Below, piece after piece: positions 18,392 through 26,344 of a stretch of 64,000 bases of DNA. The stretch covers positions 744,223 through 808,222 of the forward strand of contig NZ_LMMU01000001.1 in NCBI RefSeq assembly GCF_001422375.1. Reading direction: 5' to 3'. The notes under the pieces are model-generated. The model was not told the DNA's origin, ran no database searches, and saw only the letters and a program-made list of their open reading frames with translations. The position numbers were made by a program, and so were the translations under genes. How positions within the stretch are numbered: position 1 is the stretch's first letter; each line of letters begins with the position of its first letter. The DNA comes from Methylobacterium sp. Leaf99 (lineage in GTDB: Bacteria > Pseudomonadota > Alphaproteobacteria > Rhizobiales > Beijerinckiaceae).

Positions 18392-19735
18392 TCAGCTCCG
18401 CAGGGATTGGGCGAGCTCGAGGAAGGCGTCCTCGCTCGGGGCCATGCCGGGCTCCTGGCGCAGGGCCTCGTAGATGCGCGGCACCAGGAGGATGGCCTGA
18501 TCGAGCTCGGCATCCTCGCCGGCGCGGTAGCCGCCCATGAGCCGCAGGTCCCGGGTCTCCTCGTAGCGCGCCATCATCGCCTTGAGGCGGCGCACGAGTT
18601 CGCGCTGCTCCTGCGTCCACACGGCGGTGGCGAGGCGCGAGATCGAGCCGAGGAGATCGACGGCCGGATAGCGGCCCTGCTCGGCGATGGCCCGGTCGAG
18701 GACCACGTGGCCGTCGAGGGTGCCGCGGATCGCGTCGGCCACGGGGTCGTTGTGGTCGTCGCCGTCGACCAGCACGGAGAAGATGCCCGTGATGGAGCCC
18801 GCCCCGTCGCGGCCGGGTCCGGCCCGTTCGAGGAGGCGCGGCAGGTCCGAGAAGACGCTCGGCGGGTAGCCCCGCGCCACCGCCGGCTCGCCCGCCGCCA
18901 GGGCGACGTCGCGGGCGGCATGGGCGTAGCGGGTCACGGAATCGACGATGAGGAGGACGGACTCGCCGCCATCGCGAAACGCCTCGGCGACGGCCATGGC
19001 GACCTTGGGCGCCTGGCGCCGCATCATCGGGCTCTCGTCGCCGGTGGAGACCACCACCACGGCCCAGTCGAGATTGGGCGCCATCGGGCCTTCGAGGAAT
19101 TCGCGCACCTCGCGGCCGCGCTCGCCCACCAGGGCGACGACGACGCTGTCGAAGCCCGTGGCCCCGGCCAGCATGGCGAGCAGGGTCGACTTGCCGACGC
19201 CGGAGCCGGCGAAGATGCCGATGCGCTGGCCGAGGCACAGGGGCGTGAACAGATCGAGGGCGCGGACGCCGGTGCGCAGCGGCGCCTCGACCCGGCCGCG
19301 CGCCATGGCGGGCGGCGGGGCGGCGTCGACGGGCACGGCGCGCGGCCCCGGGACGAGGGCGCCGCGCCCGTCGATGGGTCGGCCGAGGGCGTCGATGACC
19401 CGTCCCTTCCAGCCCGCATGGGGCCGCAGGGTCGGGTCGCCGAGGCGATGGGCCCGCGTGCCGATCCCGGCCTCGATGCGGGCCTCGAACGGCTTCAGGG
19501 TGATGCCGCCGGCATCGATGCGCACCACCTCGCCGACCTGATCGCGGCCGCCGGCGGAGAACCCCATCCGGTCGCCGAGCTTGAGGAAGGGGGCGACGCC
19601 CCCGACCCGGGCGGCGGTGGCGGTGACCTCCTGGATCGGCCCCGAGACCCGGACCAGGGGCAGGGCCTCGCGCCCGGACGCGAGGGCGGCCGTGAGGCGG
19701 TCGAGCACGTCGGGCCCGGTCGAATCGCCCTGCAT
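18392..19735 (-). CDS. fliI: Flagellum-specific ATPase FliI
   Basis: A 447-residue AAA-type export ATPase related to F1 beta. Walker A Gly-Ser-Gly-Val-Gly-Lys-Ser-Thr is at 177-184, Walker B in Val-Leu-Leu-Ile-Val-Asp-Ser-Val-Thr-Arg, and the family Gly-Glu-Arg-Gly-Arg-Glu-Val follows the P-loop region. It energises unloading of export substrates at the FlhA gate. It lies 4 bp from flgF, upstream on the same strand. A FliJ candidate, its usual partner, is encoded about 9 kb away. Confidence 0.95.
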   Translation of the reverse strand: MQGDSTGPDVLDRLTAALASGREALPLVRVSGPIQEVTATAARVGGVAPFLKLGDRMGFSAGGRDQVGEVVRIDAGGITLKPFEARIEAGIGTRAHRLGDPTLRPHAGWKGRVIDALGRPIDGRGALVPGPRAVPVDAAPPPAMARGRVEAPLRTGVRALDLFTPLCLGQRIGIFAGSGVGKSTLLAMLAGATGFDSVVVALVGERGREVREFLEGPMAPNLDWAVVVVSTGDESPMMRRQAPKVAMAVAEAFRDGGESVLLIVDSVTRYAHAARDVALAAGEPAVARGYPPSVFSDLPRLLERAGPGRDGAGSITGIFSVLVDGDDHNDPVADAIRGTLDGHVVLDRAIAEQGRYPAVDLLGSISRLATAVWTQEQRELVRRLKAMMARYEETRDLRLMGGYRAGEDAELDQAILLVPRIYEALRQEPGMAPSEDAFLELAQSLRS

Positions 19736-19739
19736 CGTC

Positions 19740-20465
19740 CTAGCCCTGCGGGCTCAGGGAGCGGATGGCGCCCTGGAACGACGTCTCGGTCTCGGCGGTG
19801 AGGGTGGCCGCGCTCTCGAAGGCGCGCTGGATGGTGATGAGCTTGGTCATCTCCAGGATCGGGTTGACGTTGGAGCCCTCGACGAAGCCCTGGACCATGC
19901 CGATGCGGGTGAAGTCCTGCACGGGCCGGGCCGGCAGGCTCGACGCGACGGCGTTCGATTCCGCCCGCCGCAGGGTCCCCTTCGGGTCGAGGGTGAACAG
20001 CCCGATGGACCCGACCTGATTCACCCCCTGCGAGACGCTGCCGTCGCGGCCGATGGTCGGCGGCCCCTGCTGGGGATCGAGGAGGATCGGGCCGCCGCCG
20101 GCGTCGAGCACCGGCAGGCCGCTGACGTTGCGCAGGCGGCCGGTGGCGTCCATCGTCAGGCGGCCGTCGCGGGTGTAGACAGGCCCGTTCGCGCCGCCGA
20201 CGCTGAGCCAGGCATCGCCCTGGATGGCGACGTCGAGGGGCGAGTCGGTCTTGGTCACCGGGCCGGACCGGGTCTGGATGTAGGTGTCGCCCGAGGAGGC
20301 GAAGGCGATGGGACCCTTGCTCGCCTGGGCGAGGAGGGCCGAGAACTTGGTGTCCTCGGCGCGGTAGCCGGAGGTGGCGAGGTTGGCCACGTTGTTGGCC
20401 ACCGCGTTCATGCGCTTCTCGACGGCGATCTGGCCCGAGAGGGCGACGTAGAGCCCGTTCTGCAT
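19740..20465 (-). CDS. flgF: Proximal rod protein FlgF
   Basis: A 241-residue flagellar rod protein. The opening (Gly-Leu-Tyr-Val-Ala-Leu-Ser-Gly-Gln), the Asn-Asn-Val-Ala-Asn-x-x-Thr-Ser-Gly-Tyr-Arg motif at about 24-35, and the C-terminal Gly-Ser-Asn-Val-Asn-Pro-Ile-Leu-Glu-Met-Thr-Lys-Leu-Ile-x-Ile-Gln-Arg-Ala-Phe-Glu helix are diagnostic of the FlgF/FlgG group; size favours FlgF. It sits between the DUF1217 gene (3 bp upstream) and fliI (4 bp downstream), a compact operon. Confidence 0.9.
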   Translation of the reverse strand: MQNGLYVALSGQIAVEKRMNAVANNVANLATSGYRAEDTKFSALLAQASKGPIAFASSGDTYIQTRSGPVTKTDSPLDVAIQGDAWLSVGGANGPVYTRDGRLTMDATGRLRNVSGLPVLDAGGGPILLDPQQGPPTIGRDGSVSQGVNQVGSIGLFTLDPKGTLRRAESNAVASSLPARPVQDFTRIGMVQGFVEGSNVNPILEMTKLITIQRAFESAATLTAETETSFQGAIRSLSPQG

Positions 20466-20468
20466 GGG

Positions 20469-21710
20469 TCAGGCGTTCCCGAACAGGGCGAGGATCGGAT
20501 CGGACGCGGTGTTGGTCTTCGCGTCCCAGATGGCGGTGAAGCTCTTGATGAAGGCGTCGAGCTTCTGCGGGTCCTTGAAGCTCGCGAGATCGACCTTGCG
20601 CTCGATGATGGCGGCCTGCCGGACGAGGGCGTCGGACGAGGTCCCGCCGTCGGGCAGGCCCAGGACGGTCTTGACCACCTGCGACAGGGCCGAGTCGCCC
20701 AGGATCGCGTAGCCCGTCGTGGCGCCGCCCGCCATGCGGGCGAAATAGAGGGCGAGGCGGACCCCGGTGTCCTCGCTGCCCGCGTCGCTCTCCAGGGTCT
20801 GGCGCAGGTAGGCCTCGGTGACGCTCTTCGCCCGCGCGTCGGGGGGCAGGCTCGTGCCGAAGCCGATGTTGAGGGCGGTCCGACCCGCATCCGGCAGGGG
20901 GGCGTTCTGGATCGTCACCGTCCGGTTCGCCCCCCCGGCATCGTAGTAGGCGTCGGCACCGGCACCGGTCCCGCCGGGCGCGCCGTCGACGCCCAGGCTG
21001 GTATAGGCCGTCGTCTCGAAGGTCAGGATGCGCTTCGACGTGTTGGTGAGGAGGTCGGTTTCGGTGACGAGGGCGGCCCGGACCTTGCCCGTGAGCTGGG
21101 CGTCGCCGGAGGCCTCGATCTGGGCGTTGATGGCGTCCACGATGTCGTCGCCGGTGACCCGCTTGAGGTCCGGCACGGCCGCCGCCAGGGTCTGCTTCGA
21201 CAGGACGATGGTGGCCGACTTCGTCGTCGTGGCATCGACCTGGCTGGAGAGCCGGAAGCTCACGGCGTTCGCGCCGGAGAAATCGAGGGGGCCGGAGAGG
21301 TCCAGGGTGCCCTTCAGCCGGGCCGGCTGCGGCGCGCTCAGGCCGCTGGTGGTGACCTTGGCCGCTTGGCCGCTGGCGGTGGCGCCCACGGCGAAGTCGA
21401 AGGCCCGGGCGAAGGCGACGTAGCGGTCGTCGGCGAGGCGGTTGGCGAAGCTCGTCGCCGAATCCGCCCCCTCCGTCAGCACCTTGCGCATGAACGCCTT
21501 GGCGTAGGTCATCTCCTCGAGGCCGAAGGCCTTCATGGCGTAGGCGTAGAGCCGGCGGTCGCCGAGGAAGTCGTCGATGGACTTCACGGCCCCGATCCTG
21601 GCCTCGAAATACGCGGTCTCGCGCGCGATCACGGGGGACGCGGCCTTGCGCGCCAGGGTGGCCGGCAGGTCCTTCGTGATCAGCGCGTAGTTGGTGAAGG
21701 TGCTCAGCAC
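20469..21710 (-). CDS. DUF1217 flagellar protein with flagellin-type insert
   Basis: The product is 413 residues. The N-terminal part (about 1-110) and C-terminal part (about 296-413, with Val-x-Glu-Ala-Tyr-Leu-Arg-Gln-Thr-Leu-Glu and Val-Arg-Leu-Ala-Leu-Tyr-Phe) match DUF1217, a family found in alphaproteobacterial flagellar clusters with unclear role. Between them, about residues 133-270 form an insert with the pattern Leu-Asp-Phe-Ser-Gly, Asp-Asp-Ile-Val-Asp-Ala-Ile-Asn-Ala and Phe-Glu-Thr-Thr that parallels residues 197-280 of the flagellin encoded at 23115. It is 3 bp upstream of flgF on the same strand and probably first in that operon. Confidence 0.8.
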   Translation of the reverse strand: MLSTFTNYALITKDLPATLARKAASPVIARETAYFEARIGAVKSIDDFLGDRRLYAYAMKAFGLEEMTYAKAFMRKVLTEGADSATSFANRLADDRYVAFARAFDFAVGATASGQAAKVTTSGLSAPQPARLKGTLDLSGPLDFSGANAVSFRLSSQVDATTTKSATIVLSKQTLAAAVPDLKRVTGDDIVDAINAQIEASGDAQLTGKVRAALVTETDLLTNTSKRILTFETTAYTSLGVDGAPGGTGAGADAYYDAGGANRTVTIQNAPLPDAGRTALNIGFGTSLPPDARAKSVTEAYLRQTLESDAGSEDTGVRLALYFARMAGGATTGYAILGDSALSQVVKTVLGLPDGGTSSDALVRQAAIIERKVDLASFKDPQKLDAFIKSFTAIWDAKTNTASDPILALFGNA

Positions 21711-21818
21711 GCGAGGGGCTCCCGGTCGGCGGCCCGGGGGGCTCGCGCGCGGCGGATGGGGCGGATGGGGCCGACACCGGCCGTCATCGGTGCCGTGGCC
21801 GTGTTGGGCCGGCGCGGC

Positions 21819-22382
21819 TCAGAGCCGCGTCGGCCCGATGATGGTCTCGGAGGTCACGACGACCCAGCCGGCGCCCGTCGGCTGGATCGAGATCACCCGG
21901 CCGGCGCCGGGCAGGACGGCGCCCGGCACGATCTGCCTCAGGCCGTTCGGGCCCTCCACCCAGGCCCCGTCGCCGGCGACCCGGCGCAGGACGTAGCCGC
22001 GCGCCGCGACGCCGGGCTCCGTCCGGTCCGCCGCCTCGGAGCGGGCCTCGCCGGGGCGGATTTCGACGGGAGCCGGACGGTCGGCCAGCGCGCCAGTGGT
22101 CGTCGGGTCGAGGTCGAGGGCGGCGGTCCGGCTCGGCGCGACGCCTTGCTTCCAGGCGAAGGCGCCGATGGACGCCGGCAGGAAGCGCTGCACGGCGTAG
22201 TCGCGCGCCCCGCCCGCAATGGTGTAGGCGGCGAAGGCGCCGGAGACGACGGCGAGCCCGAGGCAGATGCCGATGGCGGCCCGCTCGAAGGCGGCGTCGC
22301 GGGCGCGCCGCAGGGCCTGCGCCCCGGCGAGGGGACGGCGATGGGCGGGCGCGGCGGAAGCGGGGATGAGGCGGACGGGCAT
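21819..22382 (-). CDS. Membrane-anchored protein of unknown function, flagellar locus
   Basis: From the ATG at 22382 the product is 187 residues: a basic proline-rich N-terminus, one membrane segment (about 33-55), then a periplasmic part. The last 50 residues have a Pro-Gly-Ala-Val-Leu-Pro-Gly-Ala-Gly-Arg-Val-Ile-Ser-Ile motif followed by Trp-Val-Val-Val-Thr-Ser, a small beta-rich repeat-like fold. An upstream ATG (22454) is possible but would add residues without features and would overlap the TTAA-type site. Position at the head of the DUF1217-flgF-fliI run suggests a flagellar role, without proof. Confidence 0.6.
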   Translation of the reverse strand: MPVRLIPASAAPAHRRPLAGAQALRRARDAAFERAAIGICLGLAVVSGAFAAYTIAGGARDYAVQRFLPASIGAFAWKQGVAPSRTAALDLDPTTTGALADRPAPVEIRPGEARSEAADRTEPGVAARGYVLRRVAGDGAWVEGPNGLRQIVPGAVLPGAGRVISIQPTGAGWVVVTSETIIGPTRL

Positions 22383-22433
22383 GGCGCCTGGAGCGGAGAG
22401 ATTCTTGGTGCCGACAGTTTTGCCCGGATATGG

Positions 22434-22449
22434 TTTACAAATGGTTAAC
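22434..22449. promoter_or_regulatory. Near-consensus CtrA-type site
   Basis: TTTA, seven bases, then TTAAC (22434-22449) differs by one base from the CtrA full site TTAA-N7-TTAAC. It lies 52 bp before the minus-strand membrane protein gene and about 85 bp before the plus-strand PilZ gene, a divergent promoter position. A second TTAAC occurs near 22495. Confidence 0.45.
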
Positions 22450-22532
22450 GCCAAAGTCAGGACGGCCTCTCCACTGATAAACCGTTAACGTGCTAGGCTA
22501 ATATCCGCCGCCGGCGGCGCGAGGTGGGGTGA

Positions 22533-22832
22533 ATGGGCGACGAACCGAATGGAACCGCCCGGGGCGCCGAGGCGCCGCGCGCGCGCCGGCGCCACCGGGT
22601 GATGCAGCAGGGCCGGATCGTGCTCGGACCGGACACCCTGCTCCCCTGCGTGGTGCGCGATCTCTCGTCGGCGGGCGCCAAGATCGTGCTGGCGCGCCCG
22701 GTTCGCCTGCCGGACGCCTTCGACCTCGTCATCGCCGCCCACGACCTCCGGACCGTCGCCGTCCGCCTGCGCTGGCAGAGGGGCGAGGTCGCCGGGGTGC
22801 GGTTCGCGACGGCGGACGACGCCGCGACCTGA
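22533..22832 (+). CDS. PilZ domain protein
   Basis: A 99-residue protein that is essentially one PilZ domain. The Arg-Arg-Arg-His-Arg cluster (about 18-22) and the Asp-Leu-Ser-Ser-Ala-Gly-Ala-Lys motif (about 43-50) match the c-di-GMP-binding RxxxR and D/NxSxxG signatures. Such stand-alone proteins often couple c-di-GMP to motility. It stands between flagellar genes and the flagellin gene, so a role in slowing or controlling the motor is reasonable inference. Confidence 0.82.
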   Translation: MGDEPNGTARGAEAPRARRRHRVMQQGRIVLGPDTLLPCVVRDLSSAGAKIVLARPVRLPDAFDLVIAAHDLRTVAVRLRWQRGEVAGVRFATADDAAT

Positions 22833-23114
22833 TGCGACGCGCTTTAAGCGCTTGCTAACGCGCGCGGGTCATAGTGCCTCCATCGACCAACGGTCTTCCC
22901 CATCGGAGCCGGCGCGAGTTCGATGCGAGTGCAGTGGAGGGATCTTTCCAGGTCCCAGACATGATGTCGTCCCACTGGTCCGGCGAAAACCCGGAATGTA
23001 ATGTCTTTCGACCTGTGATCGGTGACTCTCTTCATCGGCTAAGCTCGCGAGACTTCGGCTAGACGCCGAGTTACAAAAACTCCCGCAGAATTCCAGTTCC
23101 GGATCACACCCGCC
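22833..23114 (+). promoter_or_regulatory. Flagellin promoter and leader region
   Basis: This 282-bp gap holds no gene. A palindrome GCGCTTTAAGCGC (22839-22851) lies just after the PilZ stop. The stretch before the flagellin ATG is long enough for a substantial mRNA leader, the expected target of the FlbT regulator encoded in the same locus. No exact sigma-28 or sigma-54 site was recognised. Confidence 0.45.
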
Positions 23115-24434
23115 ATGACCAGCCTGCTGACCAACAACGCCGCGATGACGGCGCTGACGACCCTCAAGAACATCAGCACTAGCCTCGACATGACCAGCAA
23201 CCGGGTCTCCACCGGTCAGCGCGTGTCGAGCGCCTCGGACAACGCCGCCTACTGGTCCATCGCCACCACCATCCGCACCGACAACGCCTCGCTCAGCGCC
23301 GTGAAGGACTCCCTCGGCCTCGGCTCGTCGTCCGTCGACACCGCCTATAACGGCGTCAACAGCATCCTCTCGAACCTGCAGAACCTGCGCCAGAAGCTGC
23401 AGACGGCCCTGAGCCCGACCGTCGATCGCTCGAAGATCCAGACCGAGATCGTGACGATCCAGAGCCAGATGAAGGCGACGGCCGACTCGTCCATCGCCAG
23501 CGGCCAGAACTGGCTGTCGGTGAACTCCGCCGACACCACCGTGTACAAGGCCGAGCAGCAGGTCGTCGCCGGTTTCGCCCGCGACAAGACCGGTCACATC
23601 GAGTTCTCGATGGTCAAGATCGACGTCGCCGGCATCCAGCTCTACGACGCCGCGCCCAGCGCGACGGCCGCAACCTCCGCCAAGGTCGTGGCCGGCACGG
23701 CCCTGACCGGAACCCTCGACTTCAGCGGCACCAACGAAGCCACGCTGACGGTCAAGGTCGGCGCGGCCGCCGCCACCGACATCGTGCTGACGGCCGCCAC
23801 CCTGACGGCCCACGCCGCCAATCTCACCAAGGTGACCAAGGAAGAGCTGCTCTCGGCCATCAACGCCACGATCACCAACACGGCGGCCCTCACCGGCGTC
23901 AAGGCCTCCCTCGACTCGGCCGGCCGCATCACCTTCGAGACCACCACGACGGGCGCGGCCGCGGCCCTCGTGGTCAACGACAAGACCGCCGCCGGCACCG
24001 ACATCGGCTTCGGCATCGCCCCCGCGACGGTCTACTCGGGCGCGGGCACGGCCGCGACGGGCACCGGCGCCGGCGGCATCCTCGACAAGGGCCCGGCCGG
24101 CTCGTCCGTGGCCACCCTGTCGATCTTCACCTCTGGAGTCGCCGCCACCGACGCCGACGTCAAGAGCTACATCGACATCGTCGACAAGGCGATCGCCTCC
24201 GTGACCAACGCCGGCACCAAGCTCGGCGCCAGCAAGACCCAGATCGACGGCCAGAAGGCCTTCGTCGACACCCTGATGAAGGCCAACGACCGCACCATCG
24301 GTACCCTCGTCGATGCCGACATCGAGGAGGAGTCGACGAAGCTCAAGGCCCTGCAGACCCAGCAGCAGCTGGCCGTCCAGGCCCTCAGCATCGCCAACAG
24401 CGCTAGCCAGAACGTCCTGACGCTGTTCCGGTAA
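23115..24434 (+). CDS. fliC: Flagellin
   Basis: The 439-residue filament protein has conserved D0/D1 ends (residues 1-150 and about 350-439: Ser-Leu-Leu-Thr-Asn-Asn-Ala-Ala-Met-Thr-Ala-Leu and the closing Leu-Ala-Val-Gln-Ala-Leu-Ser-Ile-Ala-Asn-Ser) and a variable Ala/Thr-rich centre. The centre (about 197-280) has a flagellin IN-type pattern, also seen in the DUF1217 protein. It is exported through the flagellar channel and probably controlled after transcription by FlbT and FlaF. It is monocistronic, ending in a strong terminator. Only one flagellin gene is seen in this window. Confidence 0.95.
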   Translation: MTSLLTNNAAMTALTTLKNISTSLDMTSNRVSTGQRVSSASDNAAYWSIATTIRTDNASLSAVKDSLGLGSSSVDTAYNGVNSILSNLQNLRQKLQTALSPTVDRSKIQTEIVTIQSQMKATADSSIASGQNWLSVNSADTTVYKAEQQVVAGFARDKTGHIEFSMVKIDVAGIQLYDAAPSATAATSAKVVAGTALTGTLDFSGTNEATLTVKVGAAAATDIVLTAATLTAHAANLTKVTKEELLSAINATITNTAALTGVKASLDSAGRITFETTTTGAAAALVVNDKTAAGTDIGFGIAPATVYSGAGTAATGTGAGGILDKGPAGSSVATLSIFTSGVAATDADVKSYIDIVDKAIASVTNAGTKLGASKTQIDGQKAFVDTLMKANDRTIGTLVDADIEEESTKLKALQTQQQLAVQALSIANSASQNVLTLFR

Positions 24435-24485
24435 GAGCGCCGCCCTCCCCGGGCTCCGGCCCGGGGACGGCACCGGCCGAACCAA

Positions 24486-24518
24486 AACCCGCGCTCCCTC
24501 CGGAGCGCGGGTTTTTTC
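24486..24518 (+). terminator. Rho-independent terminator of the flagellin gene
   Basis: A perfect 12-bp stem (AACCCGCGCTCC / GGAGCGCGGGTT) with a 4-base loop is followed directly by a T run, 52 bp after the flagellin stop codon. Confidence 0.92.
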
Positions 24519-24531
24519 GTCGGAGCCGGGG

Positions 24532-24616
24532 GACGCGGGGTCTCGGCCGACGCGGGGTTTCTGCCGACGCGAAGTCTCAGCCGATGCGAAGTCTCAGCCG
24601 ACGCGGGGTTTCAACC
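24532..24616. repeat. 17-bp tandem repeat (x5) reaching the ftcR stop codon
   Basis: Five adjacent 17-bp units of the form GACGCGGGGTCTCGGCC (with variants such as GATGCGAAGTCTCAGCC) run from 24532 to 24616. The last unit contains the TGA stop of the minus-strand ftcR gene. Confidence 0.85.
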
Positions 24617-25291
24617 GATGAAGGTGTATCCGGCCAGGCGCTTGGCCTCGATGGGGTCGTAGCCGAGGCGCAGCCGCAGCTTCTTGCGCAGCTTGCTGAT
24701 GTGACCCTCGACGACGCTCTCCTCCACGTCGCTGCCGTGATCGGCGTAGACGGCGTTGAAGATCTGGACGCGGCTGAGCTGGCGGCCGCGGTTGCGCGCG
24801 AAGTACTCGAGGATGTGGCGCTCGCGCCGGGGCAGCGTCAGGTTCTCGCCGTCGATCTCCGGGTCGCGGCCGTCGGCGTAGACCTTGAGGCGGCCGGCCT
24901 TGTCCTGGGCGGGGACCCGGACCTCGCCCCGGCCCATGCGGCGGCGGATCGCCTCGGCGCGGGCGAGGATCTCGCGGACGTGGACGGGGCGGCGCACCAC
25001 GTCGTCGATGCCGGCGGTGAACAGATCGAGGGTCTGCTCCAGGGAGCGGGTCTCGTTGAGGGCGATGATCGGGGCGTGCGACAGGCTGCGGATGGCGACG
25101 GTGTAGCGGGTCCGGCCCGCGGATTCGCCGAGCACGAAGCCCTGGACCGCGTCGAGGTCATCGGCCGGGGTGGTGTCGAGCCAGGCCTGGAACGTGTCGG
25201 CGGCGAGGCTGCGGGCCGTCACGCCCTGGGCACCGAAGCCGGCGACGGTCTCGGTCGCCACGCTGCTCCGCTCATCGACCACGATGTACAT
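24611..25291 (-). CDS. ftcR: Flagellar response regulator FtcR-type
   Basis: The 226-residue protein has a receiver-like N-terminal domain (about 1-118) and an OmpR-type winged-helix DNA-binding domain (about 130-226). The Pro-Ile-Ile-Ala-Leu, Leu-Phe-x-Ala-Gly-Ile-Asp-Asp-Val-Val and Arg-Pro-Val-His-Val-Arg-Glu-Ile blocks resemble FtcR of Brucella, the flagellar master regulator, also related to Rem of Sinorhizobium. The receiver lacks an Asp at the usual phosphorylation position (Gly-Phe-Val-Leu-Gly near residue 51-55), so it may act without phosphorylation. A perfect CtrA-type site lies about 195 bp upstream. It probably activates the flgE and other flagellar operons. Confidence 0.85.
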   Translation of the reverse strand: MYIVVDERSSVATETVAGFGAQGVTARSLAADTFQAWLDTTPADDLDAVQGFVLGESAGRTRYTVAIRSLSHAPIIALNETRSLEQTLDLFTAGIDDVVRRPVHVREILARAEAIRRRMGRGEVRVPAQDKAGRLKVYADGRDPEIDGENLTLPRRERHILEYFARNRGRQLSRVQIFNAVYADHGSDVEESVVEGHISKLRKKLRLRLGYDPIEAKRLAGYTFIG

Positions 25292-25485
25292 GCCGCCGTC
25301 TCTTTCCGCGCACGGGAGTTCGTTCGGCCGATCATGGCCGCGCGTCCCTTTAGTCTTCGATTGTCTTGGATCTCGCTTTGCGAAACTGCAGAGGAACTTG
25401 GGCGGCTCTGACGAGACTCGAATTTATCTCGGCAGATCGCTCCGGCTCGGCGCCGTTTCGTGGTATCGTTTTGTTAAGGAAATGG

Positions 25486-25500
25486 TTAATTTTTTGTTAA
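25486..25500. promoter_or_regulatory. Perfect CtrA-type binding site TTAA-N7-TTAA
   Basis: TTAA (25486-25489), seven bases, TTAA (25497-25500) matches the alphaproteobacterial CtrA consensus exactly; another TTAA is at 25474-25477. The site lies in the 295-bp divergent region between ftcR and the TerB-like gene, in a locally AT-rich stretch. Confidence 0.6.
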
Positions 25501-25586
25501 GCAGGGCCGGCGCCGGTCACCAACCGGTCATCTGTTGCAGCGCCGCATCACGGGTGCGGATCACCGAGCCCTCCGCAGGAGACACC

Positions 25587-26054
25587 ATGGGACTGTTCCA
25601 GGACCTCGTCGGTCGCTTCACCCAGAACGTGACGGCCTATGTCGGCGACCGGACGCTGATGGAGGCGGCGGTCTCCGCCGCGGCCAACGTCATCCTGGCC
25701 GATTCCGAGATCGACGAGGAGGAGGTCGAGGCGGCGCTGGCCGGCATGCGGGCCAACCCGATCCTCGAGAAGGGCTACGACACCCTGAAGCTGGAGGGCG
25801 AACTGTTCGAGGGCCTCGACCGGGCGCGCACCCGCGCGGGGCGGGCCGAGAACCTGCGCCACGTCGCGGCGATCCGCGAACGCGACGACGGCCAGCGCGC
25901 GGCCGTGTTCCTCATCGCGGCCGACGTCGCCGACCAGGCCGGCATCAGCACCGTCGAGCATGGGGCCCTCTCGGAGATCGCCGAAGCCCTCGGGGTGGAC
26001 AAGGACCGGCTGCTGCAGGGCCATGCCGGCGCCGGGCGCCCCCACAGCGAATAA
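25587..26054 (+). CDS. TerB-like (tellurite resistance/DUF533 type) protein
   Basis: A 155-residue helical, acidic protein whose Ala-Asp-Ser-Glu-Ile-Asp-Glu-Glu-Glu-Val segment (about 38-47) and the later Ala-Ile-Ser-Thr-Val-Glu...Ile-Ala-Glu-Ala-Leu-Gly end match the TerB domain, which binds metal ions through acidic residues. The ATG at 25587 follows GCAGGAGACACC, a good ribosome-binding site. It is divergent from ftcR and may share the CtrA-type site. It is followed by a hairpin without T run. Despite the family name, a tellurite function should not be assumed. Confidence 0.75.
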   Translation: MGLFQDLVGRFTQNVTAYVGDRTLMEAAVSAAANVILADSEIDEEEVEAALAGMRANPILEKGYDTLKLEGELFEGLDRARTRAGRAENLRHVAAIRERDDGQRAAVFLIAADVADQAGISTVEHGALSEIAEALGVDKDRLLQGHAGAGRPHSE

Positions 26055-26124
26055 TGTATAATTCGAAGATGGACAGCCATCTCGCCAGTCCTGACCGGGG
26101 TCCGTGACCGCCCCGGCCCGGTCT

Positions 26125-26147
26125 GCGGCGGCGAAACACGCCGCCGC
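26125..26147 (+). terminator. Hairpin after the TerB-like gene
   Basis: A perfect 9-bp GC stem (GCGGCGGCG / CGCCGCCGC) with loop AAACA lies 70 bp after the stop. No T run follows, so it may need Rho or only stabilise RNA. Confidence 0.4.
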
Positions 26148-26344
26148 GACAGTCCGGCCAGGCCTGAACTGTGCGCCGCAACAGAACGGAAACGCATCGC
26201 AACACGGCCAGGGGCACCCTTGCGAAGTGGAGACGCGATCTCTACGCTCGCCCGAGCCAACAAGACTTCCACGGCACCGAAACCGGCAGAATAAATCCTG
26301 CCGCCTGACATCGAGAGTGGAGGCACGGGGAGGATCACGGGGCC

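Noticed and set aside
22381..22454. Upstream start for the membrane protein at 21819
   Set aside because: The added residues have no features and would run through the TTAA-type regulatory site.
24532..24616. Possible CRISPR-like array
   Set aside because: The 17-bp units are directly adjacent without spacers and no cas genes are present.
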